64,000 bases of DNA from Erythroxylum novogranatense (Eukaryota > Streptophyta > Magnoliopsida > Malpighiales > Erythroxylaceae), in contig CM057232.1 in the NCBI GenBank assembly GCA_029891385.1, positions 70,023,824 to 70,087,823 of the forward strand, in the 5' to 3' direction. Below, piece after piece: positions 23,294 through 35,005 of this stretch. Below the pieces are notes generated by a model, which was given only the letters and a program-made list of their open reading frames with translations, was not told the origin of the DNA and made no database searches. How positions within the stretch are numbered: the first letter of the stretch is position 1; every line of letters starts with the position of its first letter. The position numbers were made by a program, and so were the translations under genes.

Positions 23294-24799
23294 CTTTGGT
23301 ATGATAATAATAATATAAACTTTATATAAAATGTCAAAATAAATTATTTTAATTAATTAAATTTATTTTAATCTCTTATATAATATTCATTAATAAATTA
23401 TTAATTAAATTAAATAAAACATTTTAAAATTAACTTTTATCTAAAACTTAATATTTATTTAAATTATTTTAATAAAATAATTTAATAACTATAATTTAAA
23501 TTTATATAATTTGAAGATAATTTAATAATATATATTTTGTTAATGAATCACTAATAATGTATATTATATAAACTTAAAATAAATTATTTTAATTTATTAA
23601 ATTTATTATAATCTCTTATATAATATTTATTAATAAATTATTAATTAAATAAAATAAACTTTTATCTAAAACTTAAAAATTATTTTATCTTATCGATTTA
23701 ATTTATGTCCGCTTTTAAAATATTATCCAATATTACCACTCCTATTTAATCCATTCCTACAAATCAAGATGGATTCTCATTCTCAAATCTTTTTACTTAT
23801 TACCAAACAAAGCTTTACTCTTCAGGACTCCTTTTGGTAAATAATAATGAAAGAATCATAAAAAAAGGAATAGAAAGAAAAATAAGAATTAGAATATGAA
23901 TGAAATTATTGATTATGCCTATTTAGTATATAATCATTAAGAATGAGATTAATTAAGTTAAAAATCATGCTAGTATTTGATATCAAATATTAGGAACAAT
24001 AATGAGAAACTTTTACTCATATTTAGTTATTATATGATCTATATTATAAATAATTTTAATCAAAATATTTTATATTTATAAGTAATTAATCCAAATTATT
24101 TTCAATGATTTATAAAATTATTAATTTTAAATAATTATAAATATATTTAATTATAAGAAAAATTAAAAAATATAAAAAATTTAATTAATAAAATAAAATA
24201 AAATAAAATAAGATAATTATTAAAAATTAAATATAAAAGATTAAAATAAAATTGCTTTGATAAGAATTAATATCTTTATAATATCCTGATAATATATTTA
24301 AAATGTTTAAATAATATCTTCAAAATATCTGCTCAAATACCTCCGATCATTGATGAGCTTTTGCATGATTAAGTCCAACTAGAATTTATCAAATTGGAAC
24401 CACCAAGCTAGTAAAGTCGGTACTTAAACGTGAGATATCTGCGGAATCTGTTACAAACCAAATCTCAAGTAGAAGAAGCTATAATCTATCTTTCTATCTA
24501 ATCTATCTGCACATTGACTTTTTATGCTTCCAAACCATATAATTGAATTCACTCCCATGATTGAATTGAATTGATGGCTTTCCAAACAGGGCGTTAAGCT
24601 TATTTATCCTTCATGCATTTCATCAAACACCTTGCGGACAAAACCAACTTAACTCTATCTACACATAAATCCTTTAATTCTTTCCATTATAAACATGAAA
24701 AACATTCACACAAGACCAATCAAACATGAGTTCCCAAACGAAATGCATTAAATCACTTCAGAAACACATCCAAATAAACCCAACCCACGACTTTCTTAC

Positions 24800-24990
24800 C
24801 TTCGGATCCAGCAGAGGAGAGACGCCCGTTGTTGTCGCCGGAGAAGACGCACGTTGTCGTCGCCGGAGACGCAGCAGCTAATCGGACATGGGTTAAAGAC
24901 GAGATTCGCTGGAGGAGAGGAGAGAAAGAGAAGATAAGCAGCGTCGGGAGAGAAGAGAGGAGGGGCGGCCGCAGGTGGATTTAATTTAAT
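24800..24990 (-). promoter_or_regulatory. CACTA-1 leader exon and promoter-side GC-rich block
   Basis: On the minus strand, a CT-rich and GC-rich stretch with CGCCGG repeats ends in CCGAAG|GTAAG, a good splice donor at 24800/24799. CACTA-2 has the same architecture ending at 35187. No long ORF is present, so it is taken as the untranslated first exon of the transposase transcript. This is an inference from the conserved donor. Confidence 0.6.
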
Positions 24991-25350
24991 TTTGCCAACG
25001 GAATTATCCGTCGGTATAATTAAAAATACCGTCGCAGAATTAAGCTTTCTAACCTAACTTCCCGACGACGTTTTGCAATATAGCGATGGATTTTTTCCAT
25101 CAGTGAACCATTTCTAGCCGACAAGTTTGCCGACCAAAATTTTAATTCCGTCCTTATTTACAGACGGTAAGGTTTTCATCGGCATATTTCCGTCGCTAAA
25201 AGTCCCCGCGAAATTTTTCCTCCAACTTTGGCAACGGATTTGTTGACCTTCGGAAATGTTCTTGCTTTAACCGACGGATTACGGTGTCCCGTCGCAATTC
25301 ACAGACGCTATACGTTCCGTTGGTATATTTCCGTCGCTATTTAACGATTT
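24991..25350. repeat. CACTA-1 right subterminal repeat array
   Basis: Many CGACGGA / TCCGTCG motifs in both orientations between the leader exon and the terminal inverted repeat. The outermost 40 bases closely match the left end of CACTA-2, confirming that the two elements are in opposite orientations. Confidence 0.88.
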
Positions 25351-25360
25351 CCTTGTAGTG

Positions 25361-25441
25361 TTACTCCACTAACATCCTAATGCTTGAAAATAGGAACTAA
25401 GAAAATAAATTAATTTAATTATTTTGAAGGATTTGCTAACA
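25361..25441 (-). repeat. copia 3' LTR, proximal segment
   Basis: Continuation of the LTR broken at 10280. It begins with the repeated TTA and matches the intact LTR from about 27170 to 27247, ending GCTAACA (TGTTAGC on the minus strand). The purine tract follows directly. Confidence 0.87.
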
Positions 25442-25629
25442 CTCCCTCTTGCTTTAAAATTTTATGGATTGAGAACTTTTCTCCTAATGTAATGCACTTC
25501 ATATCACCGTCTTTAAATTTGTTGATACACATTATCTCATCTCTCTATATTGCACTTCTCACCAACAACTTAAAAAAAGGGTTTCATCTTGTGCCACCTT
25601 GTGCCACTTGTGAAATGTTTGTTTCTTCT
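25442..25629 (-). pseudogene. copia pol tail and polypurine tract
   Basis: Between the hAT-like insert and the 3' LTR, the minus strand reads a short frame ending KFSIHKILKQEG, resembling the last residues of a copia pol. It then reaches the purine tract GCAAGAGGGAG abutting the LTR. Everything between gag and here has been lost. Confidence 0.5.
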
Positions 25630-26046
25630 TAGGGATGGCAACGGGGCGGGTATGGGGCGGGTATGCCATCCCCCGTACCCGCCCCATGAACTCGCTCCCA
25701 TCCCCATCCCCGTCGGGGATTTTTTGGCACTCCCCATACCCATACCCGTTGGGGGTTTGACCCCATCTGCAATTGCCATTCTGCCTCTTTTTTTTTAAAT
25801 AAGTTTATTTAATATAAATGGACTATTTGTTTTTCTTTTAAATTTTCATGTTACGTTCATACATACATACTGAATTTAAATAAGCTTATCTTTATTTAAT
25901 TGCTGGGTTTGTATGTATATATATATAATGGCAAAATTGTAATTACTATATAACGGGTAAACGGGTAAATGGGTATGGGGGGTGGTATCCCCATACCCGC
26001 CCCGATACCCGACGGGTATTTTTGGTAACCCCCCATACCCGCCCTA
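25630..26046. mobile_element. hAT-like MITE inside copia internal region
   Basis: The left end TAGGGATGGCAACGGGGCGG and the right end (read on the minus strand) TAGGGCGGGTATGGGG share the start and the CGGGTATGGGG block of plant hAT-type termini. The right end looks 12 bases shorter. GC-rich arms made of GGGTATGGGG units flank an AT-rich centre. No clear 8-bp duplication is visible, so one border may have been altered. The two arms give low-complexity open frames on both strands, which are not genes. Confidence 0.55.
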
Positions 26047-26900
26047 CGATCCTTTTGCACTTGAAATCTGCAGTCTTTTTGTAAATACACAATCCTTTTG
26101 CACTTGAAGCATTGTTGTTTTCTTTCGTGACAATAATCCTTCTCTTCATAGCTAGGCTTTTTACCATTTAACATTAGACAATTTTACTTTTACCCTTTGA
26201 AGAGGAACTCTTGACCATATATGCTTCTTCGACCTTATTACCATTTTCTCCATCCCTCATTATTCTTCTTTAGTCCATAACTTGAAAAGCGTTTAGTAAC
26301 TCTGCAAAGCTTATATTTGATAGATCTTTAGTAGCTTCAAGTGATGAAATTTTTGACTTGTACTTATCAGGAAGTGTCACTAGAAGCTTGTCTACAACCC
26401 TTTAAGTAGGAAATTTATCAAGTAACTTGATTTTATGAGCAATAGATATAATTTTGCTCTCATATTCCTTGACACCTTCAAAGTGCTTCATTTTTTACAT
26501 CTAAAATTCCCTTTTGAAATTCAAAATTTGCATCATCTTAGTTTGAGTGTTGCCCTCAAATTCTTCTTTTAATTTCTCCCATACTTGTTTAGGAGATTTA
26601 GATTTTGTGAAAATTCCTTCCGTCAAGGCCGAATGGGGGCAAGATGGAGCTTTTGGTTTCTTTGCCCCTTTTTCATTATTTTTCTTGATTTGGTTTAGGG
26701 ATAGATTTTTGGAAGAGGTGTAGGCTCAAACTCACTTCAATAACCTCCCATAAACTAACATCTTGCAAATAGGACATCATTTTGATAGCCTAAGAGTCAT
26801 AATTTTCTCCATTGAAAATAGTAATTGGAATAGATAAATTGTTTGATGCTATTGCTAGGGTTGAACACTCATAATTTTTAAAAAGGTTTTGCTACTCAAT
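26047..26900 (-). pseudogene. copia gag remnant
   Basis: The minus strand reads SIPITIFNGENYDS, a stop where a Trp is expected, then AIKMMSYLQDVSLWEVIE. This is the copia gag start (F-G-E-N-Y-x-x-W, L-x-x-L-W-x-x-V-E). After a decayed middle with several frameshifts comes CFKCKRIVYLQKDCR at about 26115-26070, a zinc-knuckle with the usual Gly and His lost. The hAT-like insert begins just after. It would have formed the particle coat of the retrotransposon. Confidence 0.75.
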
Positions 26901-26925
26901 CCTCACAAGCCTAAGAATAACTAGA

Positions 26926-26938
26926 GCCCTAATACCAA
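26926..26938 (-). promoter_or_regulatory. primer-binding site (initiator tRNA-Met type)
   Basis: The minus strand reads TGGTATTAGGGCT, close to the copia consensus TGGTATCAGAGC, two to three bases from the LTR end at 26941. It fixes the element as minus-strand. Confidence 0.75.
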
Positions 26939-26940
26939 TT

Positions 26941-27247
26941 CGTTGGAAAAAAGAATAAAAATGGAGAAGGAAGGCAAGAAGTTTAGTAGTTTAACTCATG
27001 TAATGTTCCGCTACAAAATGAAAGCAAGGCTATGCCTACTTAAATAGGCTTACAAATGAACTAAACTAAAAAAAAAGTAATCATCTAAGAAAGTGGGTAA
27101 AAATTTTCCCACCTAACCCTCCACTAACAACTAGAGAATACTAGAAAATATCATATGCCAATTTGACCACTTACTCCACTAACGTCCTAATGCTAGAAAA
27201 TAGGAACTAAGAAAATAAATTAATTTAATTTGAAGCATTTGCTAACA
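26941..27247 (-). repeat. copia 5' LTR, intact, 307 bp
   Basis: It aligns over its whole length with the split LTR 10044-10280 plus 25361-25441 and shows the pre-insertion sequence of CACTA-1: ACCACTTACTCCACT without the transposon. The first base is C where the partner has T (CGTTGG versus TGTTGG). Confidence 0.88.
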
Positions 27248-27769
27248 TTAATTCCAAGTCCAATTAAGTAAGCTACAAGATCACCTTTAGGAAAGCCATT
27301 AATATTTTTGTAGCCGTAGAAGAGTATTTGAGGAAGCATCTAGGTTAATATGTCAATGTGTGAGATCTTTGACTATATTCTATGTAGTCTTGGAATACTT
27401 GCATTCAAAGATAGATGAGATGTAGATTCATTTGTTACCTTATATAGCACATAAGTTTCCTTAATTTGGAGACGTTAGAGTCTGTCCATTGTGCCCATTC
27501 TATTTCTTACTGCCAATCACAATAGGAAAGATTCTCGGCATAAAATAAACTTGTGTCAGGCTACTTGAGGACCTCTTGGTCTTAACCATCACCACAAGCT
27601 CTATTTGTGAATTTCCCATTAGTCTAGTTGTTCGATTTATAGTAGTCCAACATCTTTGTATTAGGAGAACAATCACAGATCAGATGACTTATTGTCCTTA
27701 GATTATTATACTATTGTCCCTCTTTAATTTAAGTGCATACCTCGGCTTAAGTAGGGTTATGTGCTTGAG
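27248..27769. other. spacer, no recognised gene
   Basis: Mixed-composition DNA to the right of the copia element. All six frames are broken, and I could not assign any family with confidence. It should be continuous with the DNA left of 10043. Confidence 0.4.
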
Positions 27770-30700
27770 ATATTATAAGTTTTAACCGCAAGTGTATAGT
27801 ATAGTTGTAGCTAACATTGAAAAGTACCGGTCAGTCCCTAAAAGACTGTAAGCATTAGTATTAACCTTTTTCTATTATCTAACCACCAAATTAGGTTATG
27901 GATTTAATTTAAAACTAAACTGAACTAAGATTTAACATAATAATGAAATGGGATGAAGAAAGCAGTACGATTAAACAATATCAAACAAGTAGTGCATAGG
28001 TGACGAATCCCCCTAAGATATCTTAAACATTAACCTATTATTATGCAATTAAATTGTTGACTATTAGACCTAAAAGTTCATATCTTATATTAGTATCTTT
28101 CTTAAGACTTTTGACAACTAACCCTTAGTTTTTCAATATTAGGTTTGACCTTAATCTAAAGGATTTATGTCAACCTATCTCTAGTTTTGCATGTAACTCC
28201 TTCAAACTATGATAAATCTATTTAAACAAAAGGATTTCTCAATCTTATTATACAAATTCAAACATTGAACTAATATCTTGGATGTAATAACTTAAGAATA
28301 TAAACACTTAGTTGAGTCGCAATAAGTCAATCAACAAAATTACATTGAATGAAAGACTATATTAAACTATTCATCCCAACAACGGGTTCTACACATATAG
28401 GCACTAAAAAGAATTAGTTCATAAATATAGAAAACAAATCTAGCATTAAGAATTTAGAAGAAAAATTTGAAATAAAAGAATATACAATTTATATCCCTTT
28501 TCATCTTTAATGAAATCTTTTTGAAATTTAGATCAAAGGTTGTTCTCTATTGGATCTCTTTAAATAATGTTCGTATTTTCCTCTTCCTTTATTTAGAACT
28601 TCTTCTTCATTCCCTTTTCTATTGTCTAATCTAACTCCAATTGCTTCTTCCCTGTCTAGCCTTCATAATTTCCTTTTATAACAAAAACTAGGGTTTTTGG
28701 AATATACACGTTCACTTACATATTTGTGTATGTGACCATATATCACAAAAGTTCCTCTAAATTGCAACTTTACATGGTTGCAGAAGCTTACATAGGATAT
28801 ACACGGCCGTACATCTTCATATAGTCATAAACAATATCTTCAAAGTTTCACACATTTACAATAACTTAAACGGTCTTTGTACATGATTGTGTATCTCTAA
28901 AATTGCTCCAATTCTTCCATTTTATGCCTCTATTTTGTCCGAATTCTTCTTTGTTTGGTATATGAAGGCAATTATCACCTAAAAACATACTTGAAGCAAA
29001 ATAAGTACCAAAAATACCTAAAACTCAAATAACAAGCAAAACATACAAAATATGGGTATATAGATATAATCAACTAATCGTTAATCAAAATCCTTGCACT
29101 TAAGTTTTTGCTTGTCCTTAAGTAAATCATAATCCAAATTATCAAAATTACAAACATTCATCCATTTTTAATCTCAACCTGTCTACCCACATCCTAAATC
29201 AACATGTCATATCAATCAAATTAACATGCAATTAGATCTAAATCATCCTAAAACCATCCTTCAAAAGTCAATATCAATAATAACCATATAGATAATCTTT
29301 TTGAAATTAAAAGCACAAATTTTCACACCATCACTAAGGATTCACTCAATACACTCAAAATATTTAGGGCGAAAAGTATAGGAACTCTCAAATTAATACA
29401 TAGGCATAGTCTTAACCATAAGCTTGCAATAAAATCATATCTCTATCACTTATATGTAAACTAGAAACAAAAATCAAAAGGTCTTGTTATAAGGTTTTAA
29501 TGCGGCTTAGATAAAGGTATGATAGGGATAATAAAAAAGGGTAATAATATTAAAGGAAATTACGTGAAACTTAATTCTTTACAACATAGGTCCTTCACTC
29601 TATAATTCAATTGGTACAATAATTTCAACATTTTTCACTATGCTTGCAAAATATATTATTTTATTTATTTATTTATTTTATTACTTCTTTGAGCATTCAC
29701 TGCTTTTGTAGTAATAATCAAGGAAGTATTAGACCTCTTTATAATTCTTCAATATAATCCAAGTTTGAAGAAATCAAGTAAAATTAAATCCTTCAAGGTT
29801 TAAAAGTAATGAAAAGACTTTCAAGAAAAATAAGGTGAAGACTATTAAAGTGGTTATAATCAATGAAAAGGTTAAGTCATACAGTGGTTACTTCTAAGGA
29901 ATAACATATAGTAGGATAACAATAAAGGAAATAGGTTAAAATGAAGGGTCAAATCTAAATGCCTTTATCATTTCAATGCTTCTAGTTTAACAAATGTGGT
30001 CTTAATTTTGATAATTAAAGCAAGTTCTAGAATCATCCAACTCTGCATGATAACGTACATTAAAGAATAAAAGAGATTAAAATAACAATTTATTTTATCA
30101 TAGGCTTAATAGCTCACAAAATGCTTTATATGTGTAAATAATATGCAATTTTCATTCAAATTAATTATCTTAATGATTAGTAAAAATATGAATTATAAAA
30201 GCAAGTCTATCACAATTGTCATCTTTTGCATACTATTTCAATTCAATAATCAATAATAATCTAAAGTAATTTGGACATATTTTAACTAAATTGGGATGTT
30301 AATTAATAAGAAATAATAAAAAGATTTCAATAAGCTTAAGAAAATTGAAATCATTTCCCCACATTTAAAATTGTACATTGTCCCCAATATACACAATAGA
30401 AGCACTGATAAATAAATTATCAACAAGAGCATAAAAAGTGAGAAAGGTATTAATTGATACTTCTACGAATAATCAGATTTACAAACTTCTTAATTTAGTG
30501 AACAGGCCGTCCGATATTATGTACAACTATCTTAAATAGAGCATCCAAACTATCTCTATATCTAGGGGTGAGCATTATTCGGGCCGGTCCGATTACCCGG
30601 TCCGGCCCGAATTAATTTGGGTAAGCAAATGTTAAATTTTGGGTAATTCGGGCCGGCCTGGATATTACCCGAATTATTTTCGGGCTGGGACGGGTAACTT

Positions 30701-31389
30701 GGAAAAAATTCAGGCCGGCTCGATTACCCGAATTAGGTTTAAAAGAATTATGAAATAGGGTAATTAGGATTATTCAGGTAAATCGGGCCGAGATAATTTG
30801 GGTAAATCGGGCCGGGTAAATAGGTAATTCGGGTAAATCGAGCCGGGTAAGTTCGAGTAATTGAAAGTTCGGGTTCGGGCTGGGTAAGGGAAAAAAATTC
30901 GGGTAATTCGGGCCGGGCTCAAACAGTAAAAATTGAGCTCGAATTACCCGAATGCTCACTCCTATCTATATCTATCAATTTCTCGGTGAGTTTAGTATGG
31001 CATTCATTGGAGGATCCTCAGGTTTCAGAGCCTCATATGCTGCAGAGTCGCAGATGATGCAGTCGCTCAAGATGGTAAAGGTGGTATGGATATCACAAGG
31101 TGTCTTGTCATCTACACTAAAACCTCATCTATCCATCTATTATATGCCTTTCATCTCTCTATTCACTTTGTTTACACTCTCTGGTTTATTCGGATAGTGC
31201 AATGGACTCTCAATATTTTTACCATATACTTCTCTAGTTGAACTATCTTCAGTTGATCTCGATGTCTAAGTTATGTCAACGATTCTGCACTAGCTTCCTC
31301 CTATACTGCTCCTCCCATTTGGGATGATGGTAAGCCATATCTCCGTGATTGCTCTGTTATATTAAGTAGTCACTAAGATATAAAGATAT
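27770..31389 (-). mobile_element. Athila-like Ty3/gypsy relic (3' non-coding region and LTR)
   Basis: The low-coordinate end (27780-27850) reads, on the minus strand, AGTCTTTTAGGGACTGACCG ... ACACTTGCGG. This is the same arrangement as the LTR end at 60590-60650. At about 30350-30395 the minus strand reads GGGGACAATGTACAATTT ... GTGGGGAAA, a block commonly found 3' of pol in Athila-type elements. Thus the order is internal 3' region, then LTR (about 29100 to 27770). No gag or pol is legible. A hAT MITE interrupts it at 30563-30964. Borders are approximate. Confidence 0.5.
30563..30964. mobile_element. hAT-type MITE, 402 bp
   Basis: The left end TAGGGGTGAGCATTATTCGG and the inverted right end TAGGAGTGAGCATTCGGGTA form the terminal repeats. 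It is flanked by a perfect 8-bp duplication TCTATATC (30555-30562 and 30965-30972), the size expected for hAT. The interior is made of GGGTAATTCGGGCCGG-type repeats, strongly GC-skewed. No transposase is encoded, so it is non-autonomous. Confidence 0.93.
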
Positions 31390-31402
31390 GGGGGGGGGGG
31401 GG
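31390..31402. repeat. poly-G run (13 G)
   Basis: Thirteen G between GATAT and ATCCC. Such runs are prone to sequencing error. Confidence 0.95.
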
Positions 31403-31479
31403 ATCCCATCTCCCAATATCTTTTATTTTATATATGGAAGCTCTCTCTAGGTTAGTGAAGAAGAACATAGAGACAAATC

Positions 31480-33240
31480 CCAACTTTAAATTTCATAATA
31501 GATGTGAAAAACATGCTCTATTTTGCTTGTCTATAATAGATGATTTGCCAAAGCTTATCATAAATTTATAAGCCTCCCAATGGCATCCATTTATTCCTTC
31601 AAGGATTCGGTTTTGAGATAAATAAAAATAAAATTTATATGATCCTAGCAAACAATGCTAAAGGTATTGCTAACTGGCTCTCTATAATTATTGGTTTGAA
31701 CATCAAACACCCTCCTTTTAGTTATCTTAACTTCCCAAATTCCAATAGGAGACTCCATTAAAGGGATTGCATTCCTTTAGTTGAGAAAATTGAAAGAAGT
31801 CTTAATAGTTGGTGTAATAATGTTTTTCTCCTTTATTGGGAGACTTTAACTAATCAAGTCAATCCTTATTTTTCTACACATGTATTGGTATAGTCATTTC
31901 TTGTTAGCAAGAAACAAAGAAGGTAGATACCATGCTAAGAATAAATAGGCTGATGCATGCAAGCCACTCGATGAAGGGAGTTTGGGTATTACGAAAATCG
32001 ACATGAAGAATATTGTTTACTCAAGAAAAAGGCTAAGAAGGATACTAGAGAACAAAAATTCTCTATGGAACAAATGGGTTCACATCTATTTTTAAAAGGT
32101 AAAATTTTGTAGGAACTAAATAATGGACCTTTTCTCCTAATTCTTATCTTAAATGCTGAAGCTCAAAGGTTCCTTTACTGAGAATGTCAAATGTTTAATA
32201 GGATATGGAGAAAATTATTCTTTGTAATTTGATAATTGATGCAAAACAAGTCCTCTTTGTAACACTCAAGTCATGCAAGCAAACTTGAATAGGTTCCTTA
32301 TAAATTCTAAAGTAAAAGTTTAGACTAACTTGAACTAGTGGGCGATTAGACTAGGAAATGACTATCTACCTAACTAGGAGAAGCAAGACTTATATGCATG
32401 TCTTGCTCACCCATGATAGAAGTACAAAAATGACGCTAGTAAAGAAGTACTCAAGATCAGGGATAGAGCTTTCAATAGTTCAAACTAGTGTGGTATAAGA
32501 ACTTATTACTTAAAGTTTCCTTCTTTATGTGGTATCTAGGAATAAACTTACTACATTGGATCGAATCAATTATCTAAAAATCCCTAAAAATTGTTTTCTT
32601 TTTAAATAAAGTTAGGAGGACATGAACCGAATATAATTTAGCTACAGTTATTTTCATGATATATGGAAAGGCATTATGGAGCTATGTCATCTCAACAAGT
32701 TTAACCTAAATGTCAATGAATTCATGGATTGGCCAAGCCAAAAAACCCTATCTAAAGGTGATAAAGGTAAGATTTTAATTGCTTTTGGTTCTTTCTTATA
32801 CAAATTATAGAGGGAAAGGAATGTTAGGTGCTTCTTAAAAGTAAAAAGTCCAAAGCAATAGGTGTAGGATGAGATAATTTATTGAATCAGCAAACATATT
32901 TTGCTCTATAAGGAGGCTAGGGAAATCAATGAAAGACATGCACTCTCCTGGAGAGTTAGTAGGGACTTGTAGTTCGTACAAAACTATTTTATTATATTTT
33001 TCTTAGGAAACTATCATTTAAGGGACTAAGGGTTATGGGAATTCTATATCTACGTTCTACTTCTCTATAAAGGCATTATGATAACTCTGGTTTAGAAGAT
33101 GTACAACTTATTATAAGGTATAATTGATTTATCATAATGTAAGCTTTCCGTTGGATGCTTTGCCCTCTTATGTTTGTACCTAAGATTGCTTTCCCTTTTG
33201 AGTTTTATTCGATTTTTATGTTTTTGAAAAATTGTCAATT
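31480..33240 (+). pseudogene. LINE-A: 3' part of an L1-type LINE ORF2
   Basis: Frames from about 31650 read the segment after the RT palm: KGIANWLSIIIGLNIKHPPF, then SYLNFPNSNRRLH and the thumb-like PLVEKIERSLNSWCNNVFLL (31770-31835). Decayed C-terminal zf-RVT-like blocks follow: KPLDEGSLGITKIDMKNI (about 31960-32010) and, near 32660-32790, LNVNEFMDWPSQKTLSKGDK. Many stops and frameshifts are present. The RT palm itself is missing, so this is a 5'-truncated copy. It lies just upstream of, and in the same orientation as, LINE-B. Confidence 0.72.
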
Positions 33241-33480
33241 TTATTTAACAATGATAAGAATAAATCAAATAAATTATTAATTATTTTTAAAATATTAATT
33301 ATAAATAAACTATGAGAAATTGATAATGATTTTTTGTCATCATGTAATATAATAATACTAAACAAGATTATCAGTTTCTCGTTACGTGAAATAAAAATTT
33401 TATTTTATTAATAAAATATAAATTAATTACAAATAATTAATATTATTTTATTATTTAATAATATAAATCAATTTCTAGAC
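33241..33480. other. AT-rich junction between LINE-A and LINE-B
   Basis: Very AT-rich, no coding signal. It probably includes the LINE-A 3' untranslated end, but no clean poly-A tail is visible. Confidence 0.45.
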
Positions 33481-33489
33481 CTGTTATTA

Positions 33490-34448
33490 TCTTTGAGGTG
33501 GAAAAGGCTCTCTTTTCTTTTCATTTTAATAAGGCCCCATCTTGATGGCCTTAATGATATGTTCTTCCAAAAATCTTTACACTTTTTAAAGCATTTAGTA
33601 ATTGAGGTTAGCTTGGAGTTCTTTAATAATATGAACATGCTAAAGGAAGTTAACAAAACTTTTATCACCTTAGTGCCAAATCTTTCTAATGTTATCTCCT
33701 TGAAAAACTCTAAGCATATTTCTTATAGAAATACTATTTACAAGATTATTGCAAAAGTTATGGTCTCAAAAATATAAGAAGTGCTCCAATCATTGATTAA
33801 TTAAACTCAAAATGCATTCATCTCAAAGAGACAAATTGGTGATAATGAGTAATTGGCTCTAAAACATTTTAAGAATTATAACAGGAAGCATTCCTTTAAT
33901 AGTTGTGCCATCAAATTGCATTTTAATAAGGCTTTTGATTCTATTAATTGGAGGTCATCATTCACACTTTACATTCCTTTGGTTTTCCTCTTAGATTCAT
34001 TCATTAGACAGCTAATGTATTACTACTATTTCTTATAGTTTATTCGTTAATGGTAAGCCCACTAAGTTCTTCAATGGAGATAAAGACTAAGAAAGGAGAC
34101 CCATTACCTCCCTATTTATTCACATTTGCTTTGAAAATCCTTTCGAGACTTACTAGTTATGTGATAAGTTATAAAATTTCAAATATCATTTCAAATGAAA
34201 AAAAAGTTAACATACATGGCCTTACTTTTGACTATGGCTTCTTAATGCTATATGGTTCATATTATAGCATCATTAATGTTTTAATGAACAAGTGTTTCAA
34301 GGAGTTATATGGATTAGAAACAAATAAAGGCAAAAGTTCTCTATTTATTTTTTCACGTACTACTTCTTATTCTTCCTATATTACTAATATTACAAGTCTG
34401 TAAGTTGAGTAATTTCCAATAACTTTTCTTAGAGTTCCTATATCCTAT
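33490..34448 (+). pseudogene. LINE-B reverse transcriptase, first half
   Basis: Blocks in order: HLDGLNDMFFQKSLHFLKH...SLEFFNNMNMLKEVNKTFIT (the K-A-P-G-x-D-G-F to T-x-I-x-L-x-P region, degenerate). Then LKNSKHISYRNTIYKIIAKV (P-I-S-L-x-N-x-x-Y-K), FNKAFDSINW at about 33926-33955 (K-A-F-D-S-I-x-W, one catalytic Asp region) and KKGDPLPPYLF (G-D-P-L-S-P-Y-L-F) at about 34090-34125. Last is a degraded catalytic Y/F-A-D-D block (GFLMLYGS). At least four stops are present. The frame LRVPISY at 34428-34448 runs into the CACTA insertion. Confidence 0.85.
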
Positions 34449-34469
34449 CACTACAAGAAAATCATCATA

Positions 34470-35005
34470 TAGCGACGGAAATATACCGACGGACCATATA
34501 GCGTCTGTTAATTGCGACGGAAACACTAATTCGTCGGTTAAAGGAAGATGATTTCCGATGGTCGAGAAATCCGTTGCCAAAGTTGGAGGAAAATTTTCGC
34601 GGGGCCTTTTAGCGACGGAAAAAAGCCGATGGAGATTATTCCGTCTTTAACTAGGGACGGAATAAAATTTTCGATCGGCGAACCTGTCGGCTAGAAATGG
34701 TTCACCGACGATAACAAATCCGTCGCTATATGAAAGAAGAACTTTTCCGACGGTCAGCAAATCCGTTGCCAAGGGTGGAGGGAAAATTAGTCGGCGACGA
34801 AAATATGCTGATGAAAAATGTTCCGTCTGTAAACAGGGACAGAATTAAAATTCGGTCAGCAAAATTTGTGGAAGGGAAATTTCACCAACGGAAATAATTC
34901 GTCGGTATATTTTAAAACAGCGTCGGTATATTAGGTTAGCAGGTTTAACTCAGCGACGATTTATTTTAATTATATCGACGGATAAATTCTGTCGCTAAAA
35001 TAAAA
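34470..35005. repeat. CACTA-2 left subterminal repeat array
   Basis: At least fifteen CGACGGA/TCCGTCG-type motifs in both orientations. Two larger units, each about 250 bases, are similar to each other: the blocks with CGTTGCCAA.G.TGGAGG near 34571 and 34760 repeat with the surrounding TTCCGTC and AGGGACAGAAT segments. Confidence 0.88.

Noticed and set aside
25570..26174. Gly/Met- and Pro-rich open frames on both strands
   Set aside because: Low-complexity translation of the GGGTATGGGG arms of a hAT-like MITE; the only real coding trace is the copia zinc knuckle.
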